A stretch of 64,000 nt of DNA, taken from positions 310,001 through 374,000 of the forward strand of contig CM035354.1 in the NCBI GenBank assembly GCA_020137815.1, written 5' to 3'. Each line of letters starts with the position of its first letter. Positions within the stretch are counted from its first letter, which is position 1. The notes under the pieces were generated by a model. It was not told the origin of the DNA. It ran no database searches and was given only the letters and a program-made list of their open reading frames with translations. Below are positions 8,200 to 18,283 of this stretch, in pieces. The position numbers and the translations under genes are program-made. This stretch comes from Hormiphora californensis (lineage: Eukaryota > Ctenophora > Tentaculata > Cydippida > Pleurobrachiidae).

Positions 8200-11100
8200 A
8201 TGATAAGTGCTGAACAGTACAGACAAACTATTGGGAGGTTTGCAGGGGGGAGGGGTGGAAAAAGAAAAATGTTTACTAACAAAACCCTTGACCGACAGTA
8301 CAGACAAACATCATCAATATCACCATTTCATTTGATTCTCTACCTAAGTTACAGTATACTAATACTTATTCTTTTAGGCTCGATGTCCAGATGTACTTCC
8401 TCTCTGTCCTGTAGAGAACTATGTATGGAAACAGGCCGAGAAGAAGTCGGTAAGAGTATCAACCAGCATTACATTTGGTATGCTAATTGTGTGTTAACCC
8501 TGGTGATATTCAAAAGTATGGGGAAAATAGGGAACACCTGTTCCAAAATCATAGTTAGGTGTCGACTAGTCGTACTATTAATCTTTCTTTCGAGTCTAGC
8601 AAAAGCACTTATTGTTATCCACCAGCCCAGTATTGTAAATCCTGGGCCTACTGAACCAAAAACAAAAATTAGTGTGGTGTACTGCAACGTTAATGGTCTC
8701 ATAAATATGCAATCAATTAGTGGTGATCAGCCCCAGTTTCAAGTATCTAAACTCTCTGATCTCCGAGCATACTTGTTTACTTATGAGCCAGAAATTGTAG
8801 TATTAAATGAAACGTGGTTGAACAAGCATGTCAATGATGGGGAATTAGTGTCCGATCAGTTCTATACAATATACAGAAAAGATAGAACTAAAAGGGACAT
8901 GGAAATGTATGATAAAAAGGGTGGGGGAGGAGTTATGATTCTATGTAAGAATAACATGGGTATTGAAGTTGATCAGGTAAAGGACAAGGTAAATCTGCCT
9001 ATTGTCACCATACTGCTCAAGTCAAAAAACCTGACCCCGATATGTATCTCAACATTCTACAGGTATGACTACTCGGGGTCAGATTGTCTTGAAGAAACTG
9101 AGCGGTACTACACACGCCTATCTAGAAAATATAAAAACCTAGCAATCATCGGGGATCTCAATCTAAGTTCGGTTAAAGATTGGGATGACCCAGTATCGAG
9201 CAATAGTATACACGAAGGCTTTGCTCACCTTTTTACATCTCTGGGTATGAGTTCGTTAATAAACACACCAACACACAGGGATGGAAATGTATTAGATCTA
9301 ATTCTCACAAATAATAGTTCGTGTTTTTCCAATGTATCGGTAGAAGAAAATTGTTTAGTCAAATCTGACCACTTCACTATTAAATGTGAGGTGCAAATCA
9401 AAAAGATAAGACCCAAGTTTAAGACGGCTAAAAAGTTTTCTTACAAGAAAGCTGATTGGGATGCGATTAATGAGGGACTGATTCGGTATGACTGGACTAA
9501 GGAATTCAAACACCTCAGGGCCGAGCAATCTCTTCAGAAATTTAAATCAAAATTAGATATTACCCTAAGACACCATGTACCATTAGTTAATGTAAAAATA
9601 GGATCTCAACCACCCTGGTACGATGATGAGTTGAGACAGTTAAAAAGGTCAATGGATAATTCTAGAAAAGCTTCTCTGAAGTTTCCAAATGATGTTTCCC
9701 TAAAAAATGTATTTACTTGTATGGAGGCAGAGTACAGAAAAGCGTCAAGGGAGAAAGAAACACACTTTCTAGAACTCTCCTCCATTGATGAGTCTGCCTC
9801 TACAGCTGCAATTTCCAAAAAGTTTTTTAAACATGTGAAATCAAAAACTAGCAGCACTAGAGTCCCTGATATAGTTCATTACGAGAATAACTCTGAAAAA
9901 AGTAGTCAACAAAAATGCAAAATGTTTAATGATTTTTTTTGTAAACAGTTCACACAAGCCAGTACGTATAGCACACCAATTGATTTTGATAGAAACCACG
10001 ATAATGATTTTAACAACGAAACTTTTCACTTTGATGAAGTTGTAGATATATTAAGAAAATTAGATGCATCCAAGGCCACTGGCCCAGATAATATAGACGG
10101 TATAGTTTTGAAAAAATGTCACAAATCATTGGCATATCCACTAGTATTAATTTTTAACAAAGTTTTTGATGAAGGGTCTATTCCAACTGAGTGGAAAAAT
10201 GCAAATGTTGTGCCAGTCCACAAAAAAGGAGATAAGTCTAATGTAGAGAATTATAGACCGATTTCTCTTACGTGTCTAATTATGAAGGTCTTCGAAAAGT
10301 TGGTTAGAGAGCGCCTGTATAGGGCTTGTCTGGAGAAAGTTACACCTCATCAGCATGGGTTCGTACCACTGAAGTCATGTACGACCCAACTGATCGAGTT
10401 TAACTGTGAGCTAGCAATAAATTTAAACCAACACTTGCAAACAGATATTATATATTTTGATTTTCAAAAGGCTTTTGACAGCGTATCACACGATGTCATA
10501 CTTGAAAAACTTAAAGTCCAGTATAACATAAACGGTAAAATGTTGCAATTTCTTAAAGCGTACTTATCTGGACGTCGACAGAGAGTAGCATTAGATGGTG
10601 AATTCTCGGAATGGTCTAATGTTAAGAGTGGAGTCCCTCAAGGATCCATCCTCGGTCCATTCCTTTTTGTTCTATTTATAAATGATATAGTTGAGGCCAT
10701 TGGGGATGAAGGAGAAACCAATATAAAGCTATATGCAGATGATCTAAAAATCTGGAGGACGATTAAGAATGAAAATGATAGTCTCCAGCCTGATATTGAT
10801 AGATTGATTGAGTGGAGTGTGAAAAATAAAATGAAGTTCCACCCTAATAAATGTAAACTTCTTAGATGTACCTTGAAGCATAAGCCTGTTAACCTAAAAT
10901 ATTACTTAGGAAGTAGTGAGATTCAACAATGTACAAATGAAACTGACCTGGGGGTGATCACCAATAGAAAATTATCGCCTCTAGAACACCAAAACATGAT
11001 AATTTCTAAAACGTCTCAGAGGTTAGGCCTAGTCAAGAGAACTAGTGCTCTGGTTGATTCCCCCCTAAAGAGGAGAACACTTTATGTCAGTCTTGTTAGT

Positions 11101-11592
11101 TCGTTGTTTGAACACTGCAGCCAGATATGGCGACCAGTTTCAGCCTATAGTATTGAAAAGTTCGAAAAGCTCCAAAAACGTGCATTAAAATGGATAAATA
11201 ATGAAATGGAGCTCAGCTATGATTGGAAAACGTATGTCAGTAAACTTAAACAAAGAAAGATTCTTCCTATTACCGAAAGGTTCCTTTATAATGACTTAAA
11301 ACTGTTTCATAAGATATTCTACGGATCTTCATCCCTAAAACTTCCAATGTTCCTTCACAAATACATCCCTGACAGACACGACAGGCGTACAACTAGACAA
11401 CAGACAAACCGGGACCAAACAGACATCATTTGCACACATAACCCTAATATTGACGCTTTTAAACATAGTTATTTTTACCGTATCCATGTGGAATGGAATA
11501 ACCTTCCGCATGACCTACGATGCCTAGATTCTCATGATGCCTTTGTAGCCAAGCTCAAAGATTATCTCTGGAATAACATTCCAAATTCGTAA
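8200..11592 (+). CDS. LINE ORF2: APE endonuclease and reverse transcriptase
   Basis: The frame is open from 8128; the first ATG is at 8200 (1130 residues from there). The N-terminal part has two hydrophobic stretches and then NPGP at 8638-8649, resembling the 2A-like ending seen in other non-LTR elements but without its usual DxE. Then follows an AP-endonuclease fold: KISVVYCNVNGL, the catalytic E at 8809 (LNETWL), GDLN at 9151 and SDH at 9364. The reverse transcriptase follows, with FDFQKAFD (catalytic D778, numbered from 8128), SGVPQGSILGP and YADD (10732-10743), then a C-terminal region with EKLQKRALKWI. All catalytic residues are present and there is no stop or frameshift, so the protein could be active. 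ORF1 and ORF2 are separated by a stop and 118 bases before this ATG; how ORF2 is translated is unknown. Confidence 0.95.
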   Translation: MISAEQYRQTIGRFAGGRGGKRKMFTNKTLDRQYRQTSSISPFHLILYLSYSILILILLGSMSRCTSSLSCRELCMETGREEVGKSINQHYIWYANCVLTLVIFKSMGKIGNTCSKIIVRCRLVVLLIFLSSLAKALIVIHQPSIVNPGPTEPKTKISVVYCNVNGLINMQSISGDQPQFQVSKLSDLRAYLFTYEPEIVVLNETWLNKHVNDGELVSDQFYTIYRKDRTKRDMEMYDKKGGGGVMILCKNNMGIEVDQVKDKVNLPIVTILLKSKNLTPICISTFYRYDYSGSDCLEETERYYTRLSRKYKNLAIIGDLNLSSVKDWDDPVSSNSIHEGFAHLFTSLGMSSLINTPTHRDGNVLDLILTNNSSCFSNVSVEENCLVKSDHFTIKCEVQIKKIRPKFKTAKKFSYKKADWDAINEGLIRYDWTKEFKHLRAEQSLQKFKSKLDITLRHHVPLVNVKIGSQPPWYDDELRQLKRSMDNSRKASLKFPNDVSLKNVFTCMEAEYRKASREKETHFLELSSIDESASTAAISKKFFKHVKSKTSSTRVPDIVHYENNSEKSSQQKCKMFNDFFCKQFTQASTYSTPIDFDRNHDNDFNNETFHFDEVVDILRKLDASKATGPDNIDGIVLKKCHKSLAYPLVLIFNKVFDEGSIPTEWKNANVVPVHKKGDKSNVENYRPISLTCLIMKVFEKLVRERLYRACLEKVTPHQHGFVPLKSCTTQLIEFNCELAINLNQHLQTDIIYFDFQKAFDSVSHDVILEKLKVQYNINGKMLQFLKAYLSGRRQRVALDGEFSEWSNVKSGVPQGSILGPFLFVLFINDIVEAIGDEGETNIKLYADDLKIWRTIKNENDSLQPDIDRLIEWSVKNKMKFHPNKCKLLRCTLKHKPVNLKYYLGSSEIQQCTNETDLGVITNRKLSPLEHQNMIISKTSQRLGLVKRTSALVDSPLKRRTLYVSLVSSLFEHCSQIWRPVSAYSIEKFEKLQKRALKWINNEMELSYDWKTYVSKLKQRKILPITERFLYNDLKLFHKIFYGSSSLKLPMFLHKYIPDRHDRRTTRQQTNRDQTDIICTHNPNIDAFKHSYFYRIHVEWNNLPHDLRCLDSHDAFVAKLKDYLWNNIPNS

Positions 11593-11593
11593 A

Positions 11594-11735
11594 TTCGCGG
11601 CTGTGCTATTGACTTCACCTACTTTCTAAACTTTAGATCAATCTCTCCTATCTCATGGACTTCAAATTATTTATTTCTTTGGTGTGGTGTTGAAGAGTTG
11701 AAACTATACAACAAGCAATCGCACAGTCGCGAATC
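11594..11735. repeat. inverted repeat in LINE 3' UTR
   Basis: ATTCGCGGCTGTGC at 11594-11607 pairs with GCACAGTCGCGAAT at 11722-11735 (one G-U-type difference), enclosing 114 bases immediately after the ORF2 stop. As RNA this could form a stem next to the region the reverse transcriptase recognises. Confidence 0.7.
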
Positions 11736-12017
11736 TAATCACATAATTGATTACAAGACATTTACAAACAAGAATTTTGGGGGGTTGGCTAGGGAGGGGG
11801 AAATAATCAATATATTATCTATAGTAGCCATATTAGATTTTGTTTATTCTATTAAAAATATACTGTATTAGTCTGTTTGTCCGTAGTGTGTGAGAACTGT
11901 CTGTGTGTGAATTTTTAGAGTATTTTGAGGTGTAAGCGCTCCGTCGATATTGACACTCCGTCAATAGGAGCCAACCGGGATATTGTCTTTATAAATATAT
12001 CGATTTTTATCCTTTTC

Positions 12018-12042
12018 CAAATCAAATCAAATCAAACCAAAT
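12018..12042 (+). repeat. LINE 3' terminal short repeats
   Basis: Four or five imperfect copies of CAAAT (CCAAATCAAATCAAATC...) end the element. Short-repeat tails instead of poly(A) are typical of CR1/L2-type LINEs. Confidence 0.7.
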
Positions 12043-13516
12043 GGTAAAGTTGTAGACGAAAATGCGAAAAAGTGAAATTTCTACGCAACTGCCACCACTT
12101 CATTTTCATTTTTATTTCAGCACTGTATATCAGTGCGCGTATCACTAGTCGCGCGAAGAACTCTACATTTATGTCACCGCGCGTGTCGTTGAGCATTCTG
12201 CTACGCGGCAGGGGAGCATGCAGAGCTGCAAGAAGGGGGTCGGAGGGCCGGGTCGGCAAGTTGCAAAGAAAAAAGGAAACAATACATCCTTTACCACCTT
12301 ATGCAACAGCAACCATTTTTCATGCAACATTCACAATTCTTGTGAGCGAAGACGAATCCGATGTTAACAGGCATGTAATGAATTCGGTTTTTTTTTTCTG
12401 AATGAATTCGGTCGAATATCATCTGAATGAATTCTGTCGAATATCATCTATCGACCATCACCCATCTATCGACTATCCTCTTATAGTCTGTCATATAAGA
12501 AAGGACTGCAGCGGGTCACAAAACAATGGGTGGTGGTGAGTGGCGGAGCGTTGCAAAACTCGACTTTTGTAATTCATACAGAGAGAGAGAGATAGAGAGT
12601 CTGATTGTCTGCCCATTAACAACTCACAGTCCAATTGAAAACAGTCCATTTGAACAGGTTCATTTTCTTTCTCTCTCCCTCACTCTCTTTCTTTCTCTAC
12701 TCACTCACTCTCTCACAGACTCTCTGTATCTCTCACTCACACATACTACTCACTCTCCAGTCTCCATTCCCTACAAATGCACATCTCGTACTCTCATATA
12801 TTGTTTTGCCACAACCCAACTCTCTTCCGACTACCAAACTATCTCCCTATGAGCGTTTTGCACTGCTATCTAAACAGCTACATATTATTTGGCATCATGT
12901 TTGTCACCGTGTGAAATCATCTTTAGGTGACTGGAAGAGATGTCCTCTCCCCGTGTGAAATCATCTTTAGGTGACTCGGAGATTGTGTGTGCCTTGGTGA
13001 CTCGGAGATATTTCAGAATGGAATTTTGGGTGAAACTGCTAATCTAGTATTCGTGCACTATAAGTGAGTGTGTCTAGATTGCTTGCCAAATTTCTGCACC
13101 CACCCTGTATTATTATAATAGTGGCCCTCCCACTCATCAGATATATAATATAGTAGTATCTCGTGTGCATGAGAGATGGAATGAGAGAGAGTGAGAACAT
13201 CGTCCGTCCCCTAGTAGTTCAGTATCGGCTAAGCTCAAAGGTAGCTAATCGATCCTTATAAAATATGCTCCTCTCTGCTGGGGCCGAAACCCCTTTCAAA
13301 CAGGGGGGACCTGGTGCTGTTGCGGGGGGTAAAAAGAGCGGAGTATACGTTCAGTAAGTGGCTATAATATATTTTCACATTGAGAGACAGAAAGGGATCG
13401 GTAGAAAATCGGAAGGAGCTTAGAAAGAGAAAAATAGCTGAGTGGGGAACAGAAAGGACGGAAAGATCTATCGTTTCTCATTTCCCCTGGCGGCTATCCA
13501 GCTTGAGAGAGGGAGG

Positions 13517-13558
<42 letters not shown>

Positions 13559-14389
13559 TGAGAGCGATATATGAGCGTAGATATAGTCGCGAGAGCTAGA
13601 GATAGAGATATCTTTTCGCTCTCGCTGCTACTCTCGGCCTGCGCTGCTCTCAGCGATCGCTCCTCTTGCTCTCTCTCTCTCTCTCTCTTCGCTCTCTCGT
13701 CATCCCTCTCCGTCCGAGTCTCTCCGCATCTCTGTTCTCCTCCTTCTAGTCCTCATCGGCCCTCCTCTCCCTCTCCCCTTCGTCTCATCGTCCTCCGCTT
13801 CCAAGTATATACAATTAAGAACCTCAGATCCATGATTTGTGCCAACTCTACATTCCACTCGTCCACCACTGTACGCTTTCTGGACGCACCTTCTCCCGCG
13901 TTCCAATTAACAACAATTAAAGGGAGCCTGTAATTCATGGAGATCTCCTCCACCCACCTAGCTGTAGAATGTATGTAAATGTATTTGCTCTCGTCGATCT
14001 CTTCTCCTCCCTCTTTTGGCACATGTAACAACACCAGTGAGTGATCGAGCTGGCTTTACAAGAAGGTTGAGCTGGGATCGGCTGTCTCTAGATCATCTCT
14101 AGCCTGCGCTCATATACTATATATATCTCGCGCTAGTGATTGTTTGTGTTGTTGGTTAAGCTGACTAGGAAATACAGAGGGGCCTGTCCAATAGGATAAG
14201 GGGGAGGAGGTAACAAGGAGCCAATCAGATGGTCCCCCTTGAATACCTGTGTGTAGACTGACTGACTCGCCCCCCCCCCCCTCCTGACAGCTCCTTTATA
14301 TGCCTCTACCAGAGTCAGCCACTCCCACCCAACTTCCGTAGTCCCGGATCAATGGAATGTGGTGATGGTGGGAACCTAGTTTGTATCCA
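12043..14389. other. intergenic, simple-sequence rich
   Basis: No gene recognised. It holds a GAATGAATTC-type direct repeat at 12378-12440, CT-rich tracts at 12660-12760, a direct repeat of CCGTGTGAAATCATC at about 12910 and 12950, a (GA)n run at 13519-13552, CT-rich DNA at 13610-13800 and a poly-C run near 14270. Open frames here are compositional. Confidence 0.6.
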
Positions 14390-14403
14390 AACATGGGTAT
14401 CGT

Positions 14404-14932
14404 AATCACGTGAAAAGAGCACCATATTTGGGCATCATATCACGTGAAAAGACCACCATATTTGGGCATCATATCACGTGTCAAGACCACCATATTTGGG
14501 CATCATATCACGTGTCAAGACCACCATATTTGGGCATCATAATTCACATCACGTGAAAAGACCACCATATTTGGGCATCATATCACGTGTCAAGACCACC
14601 ATATTTGGGCATCATATCACGTGTCAAGACCACCATATTTGGGCATCATATCGCGTGTCAAGACCACCATATTTGGGCATCATAATTCACATCACGTGAA
14701 AAGACCACCATATTTGGGCATCATATCACGTGTCAAGACCACCATATTTGGGCATCATATCACGTGAAAAGAGCACCATATTTGGGCATCATATCACGTG
14801 ACAAGAGCACCATATCACGTGACAAGAGCACCATATTTGGGCATCATATCACGTGAAAAGAGCACCATATTTGGGCATCATATCACGTGATAAGAGCACC
14901 ATATTTGGGCATCATATCACGTGCTGCTGGTT
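14404..14932. repeat. 34-bp minisatellite with CACGTG in every unit
   Basis: About 15 tandem units, period 34 bp (for example 14420 to 14454), built around CCATATTTGGGCATCATAT followed by CACGTG. A few units carry a short insertion (AATTCACAT) or lack the middle. The CACGTG is an intact E-box or bHLH site in nearly all units; one unit has CGCGTG. Confidence 0.92.
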
Positions 14933-15760
14933 AGTAACCAACAGCGGTCCATCTGTAAATATTTCGTAACCTTGTTAAAGGAGCGAGAGGGAGAAACAGC
15001 AGAGCTCAATATAGATCTCAAGAGCTATACCACCCACCCTCTCTCTCTTGGTGCTGGCATCCTCTTGCAGTAGGTACCACCCCTTTCTCTCTCCCTCCAC
15101 CTTCTCTCTCTCCCTCTCTCCCTCCCTTCGCATTCTCTCACTCCCCCAAGTCAAATTATCTGCGGAGAGCTGTCTACCAAAATGAGAGAGAAAACTACCT
15201 GTCCCACCGGCCTCGTCCCTCCGAGAAGTGGAGCTTTTCAACGGCCAGCTCGTACCAGCTGTTTTTTGGAAACCCTCATATTATTCCATGGTTAGAGGCG
15301 GCTGACCGAATTTGAAATGTAACATATTATATATCGAATCTGCTATATCAAGGTCCCTGTATGTTCCATTTACCGGAATAAGCTGTAAATGATGTTTGGA
15401 ACCCGTTTATCAGACACAGCCCTAAGTAGAAAGAATGCTCCCTATAAATCGCTCAGCCCTAAGTAGAAAGAATGAGCTCCTTTATATTCCGGGAGATGAC
15501 GTGTAAAAAGACAAATTTGAAAAACGTTGATTTTGTTCCCCTGTTTATATTTTCGAAACTAGCCACATCTCCAGGATGAGATGAACTCAAAAAAGTAAAA
15601 ACTCGGATATATTTTTCTAAACAGTGAAGGTACAAAACACACATTGAAAATAAATACATCAACAAATTATTCTTTAGTCATAACGGAGGAGAAAAGAAGT
15701 TGTCCTGCTCAATAGGATTCATGTCTCTCTATCTGGGAGCAAAGAGGGGTTGCTATGTTC
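14933..15760. other. intergenic DNA
   Basis: No gene seen. CT-rich stretch at 15025-15130; otherwise mixed AT-rich sequence. A direct repeat (CAGCCCTAAGTAGAAAGAATG) occurs twice near 15418 and 15454. Confidence 0.5.
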
Positions 15761-15869
15761 CAGGAACCGACCGAAACAAGTAAAAAACCAATCAGAACTC
15801 GTTATTTAGGTCACGTGACTGGTTATTAGCCAATCAGGGACCAGTATTCCCTGGTTCGGTCGGTTCCTG
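15761..15869. mobile_element. 109-bp hAT-like MITE, copy 3
   Basis: Perfect terminal repeats CAGGAACCGACCGAA and its complement, and the same CCAAT-CACGTG core as copies 1 and 2. It is flanked by a 12-bp direct repeat, GTTGCTATGTTC (15749-15760 and 15870-15881), longer than the 8 bp at the other copies. Confidence 0.9.
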
Positions 15870-16129
15870 GTTGCTATGTTCTAACCCTCGAGGAGAGAGA
15901 GAGGGTCGAACAAGGCAAATAATCAGGGGTAGGGTGAGTTACTGACCTCCCACCGCTTTCTCGTTCTCTCAATCATACACACACACACAAGCAGTGTTAT
16001 AGGGGGGGGGCTGAGTGTTTGGCGGCACCCAAAGAAGTTCATTTTGCTTACTACCAACACGCAGTCAAACATTTCTCTTTCTATCTCTCTCTCACTCACT
16101 CTCTCACTCTCTCTCTCTCTCTCACTCTC

Positions 16130-16171
<42 letters not shown>

Positions 16172-17389
16172 CTCTCTCTCTCACGGTCTCCTCCCTCTCT
16201 CTCTCTCTCCTCTCTCCCGTCCTCTCTCTCTCGCGTGGCTGGGTTCCCCCTCCTTCTCTCTCTCTCGCTCTCTCTCTGCTTCCTTTCTCCTCGTCCTCCT
16301 CTCAGTCGCTCCTCCTCCCTCTCTCTGCTCGCCTTCACTTCCTGCGTCTCGTCGTGGCTGCCCTATCTCCTCGTTCTCTCGTCCGTCTCGTCTTCTCTCT
16401 CTCCTCTGTCCTCGATCCCACTCGGTCTCATCTCTCTGCATCTCCTCTCGTCTCCTCTCTCTCTCTCTCTCGTCGCCTCTCTCTGTCGTTCCTCTCTCTG
16501 TCTCCTCGCGGGTCCGTGCTCTCTTCTCGTTGGTCTCTGCGTCTCTCTCTGCGGTGCTCATCTCTCTCTCTCGTCTCTTCCTCTCTTCTCGCGTCTCTGA
16601 ATTCATTTCTCACGTCTCTCCTCCTTCTCGGTGTCTCTCTGTCTTGCATCCACTCTTCTGCCATCTCTCTCTCTCTGCTCCTCCGTTCTCTTCTTCTCCC
16701 GAGGCTCTCCTCTCTCGGTCATCCGTCTCTCCGGTCCTCAATCTCATCTCTCTGTCCGGTGTCTTGTCGTCTGATGGGTCTCTTGCTCGTCTGCTCGCCG
16801 TCCGTCAAGTCTCTCGTGGTCCTCTTCTCTGCCTCTCCTTACGTCTCTCCTCTCCTCCTCTCTCCTCTCTCTCTCTCGCGTCTCGCTCTCTCTCTCTCTT
16901 CTCTTGCTCTGCGTCGGCTCTCTTCTTTTCGGTCTCACTCTTCTCTCTCTGCCACTCTCCTCTCTCTCTCCTCGTCGTACGGTCTCTCTCCGACTTCCCT
17001 CTCTCACTCTTGGATGGAATAGGCGGGATTTATAAATGGGACCATAGAGAGATCATTTCTATCTTTTTATCTTTTACTGGACCAGAAAAAAGAGAGTGAG
17101 AGAGAGAACGAACTCTAACAAGAGAGATTTGAGGAATGAAAGAGAGAATATAGGTTCATATCAGGTTTACCATCGCCTTCATCAACGACTAAATTGTGTA
17201 GCCATGGTTTCCCTTAGGAATGCTGATAGTCACCATGGTCACACACTTGATTCTCTTAGGATCTCAAGGCATCTTTCTTTCTGTTCTAGCACATAAAAAG
17301 AAATCAAGTCTAATTTCAGAGTTGAACAACAAAAGGGGAGTCTAAGACTTGTGGGAGGGGAGTTCAGGATATTTCTGGGCTTTTTATAA
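15870..17389. repeat. TC-rich low-complexity tract and flank
   Basis: From 16078 to about 17010 the plus strand is almost pure pyrimidine, dominated by (TC)n with interruptions. Open frames of 190-350 codons in all three plus frames and their R/E-rich antisense are caused by this composition. A (CA)n run lies at 15976-15988. No gene beyond 17010 is recognised. Confidence 0.85.
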
Positions 17390-18117
17390 GTCACACTCAC
17401 TCACACAAACGCACACTCTCACACATAGTCACAAACGCACACTCTCACACAAACTCACGCATGTCACACATGTCACACACAGACTTCTAACAACTTCACA
17501 CAACCTCTCAAACATATGTGAATAAATCTGTAATATATAATATCTGAAAAGCACAAATGTAGTTATTTTTCACACTTTTATAATTTGTCTGCTGGATATA
17601 TATGAGAAGGAGAAGTTCAATCTCACCCTACAGTAAACTACAGAGTCGTCATGATTCTTTCACACACATTTCTTCCGCGTCTTCTGCACTCAAATATATA
17701 CTTTCCGGCTCTGTATATATCTCTTGATTAACATTTCTAAATGAACTGTCTCCGACACATCATAATATAAACTGTGATATATAATAAATCTCTGTCTTTC
17801 ACTATCTGTCCTACCCCCAACGTCTTTCATTATATACCCTTCATAGCTCGGTATAGCGCTGTTACTTCGAGAGCTTTGTCTCACAGTGAATCAGATTTGG
17901 CTGATTGCAGTTGGTCTCGATATCATATATCTCTCTGAATCTCTGTCCACATTGGCTGTCACGTGTCGTACTCGTGTATTATCGAGTGGATAGTCTCTAA
18001 CTACATACCGAATGCCTCTTGGATAGTCTTTTGGCACTGGTTACACCGTCATGTCCAAGTGTTCGTAGACGAACTTACAATCACAATCAAATTGTACCAC
18101 CCGGGGTTTGTGTCCAT
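17390..18117. other. intergenic, CA-rich then unique DNA up to the gap
   Basis: 17393-17490 is CACA/CTCACA-rich. The remainder to 18117 shows no recognisable exon. This is where 3' exons of the minus-strand Wnt gene would be expected; none with the conserved CKCHG motif could be found. Confidence 0.5.
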
Positions 18118-18217
18118 NNNNNNNNNNNNNNNNNNNNNNNNNNNNNNNNNNNNNNNNNNNNNNNNNNNNNNNNNNNNNNNNNNNNNNNNNNNNNNNNNNN
18201 NNNNNNNNNNNNNNNNN
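18118..18217. other. assembly gap (100 N)
   Basis: Exactly 100 N, a conventional placeholder for a gap of unknown size. It lies 66 bases beyond the last visible Wnt exon in the direction of transcription and is followed by purine-rich GAGAGG, so a simple repeat probably broke the assembly. Missing Wnt exons may be inside it. Confidence 0.98.
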
Positions 18218-18283
18218 AGAGAGGAGAGAGTGTGAAATGATGGGAGTTAGGGAAGCTATCACGTCATTATGTGTGTGACATAC

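Larger units (their letters stand above)
6510..12042 (+). mobile_element. CR1-like LINE with AlkB-esterase ORF1
   Basis: A non-LTR retrotransposon with two long open frames on one strand (6510-8081 and 8200-11592) and a 3' untranslated tail ending in short repeats of CAAAT at 12018-12042. An APE endonuclease, a reverse transcriptase and an esterase-bearing ORF1 are known features of the CR1/L2 group. Both frames are uninterrupted, so the copy may be recent. The 5' end is not defined. The AlkB-like domain in ORF1 is the striking addition. Confidence 0.9.

Noticed and set aside
12072-12401. 109-codon plus-strand frame after the LINE
   Set aside because: No family resemblance and no splice or promoter support.
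14404-14932. CRISPR-like regular array
   Set aside because: The units are contiguous with no variable spacers; it is a minisatellite in a eukaryotic genome.
16015-17099. Long Ser/Leu-rich frames of 193-351 codons and antisense Arg/Glu-rich frames
   Set aside because: Produced by near-pure TC sequence that is open in all three frames.
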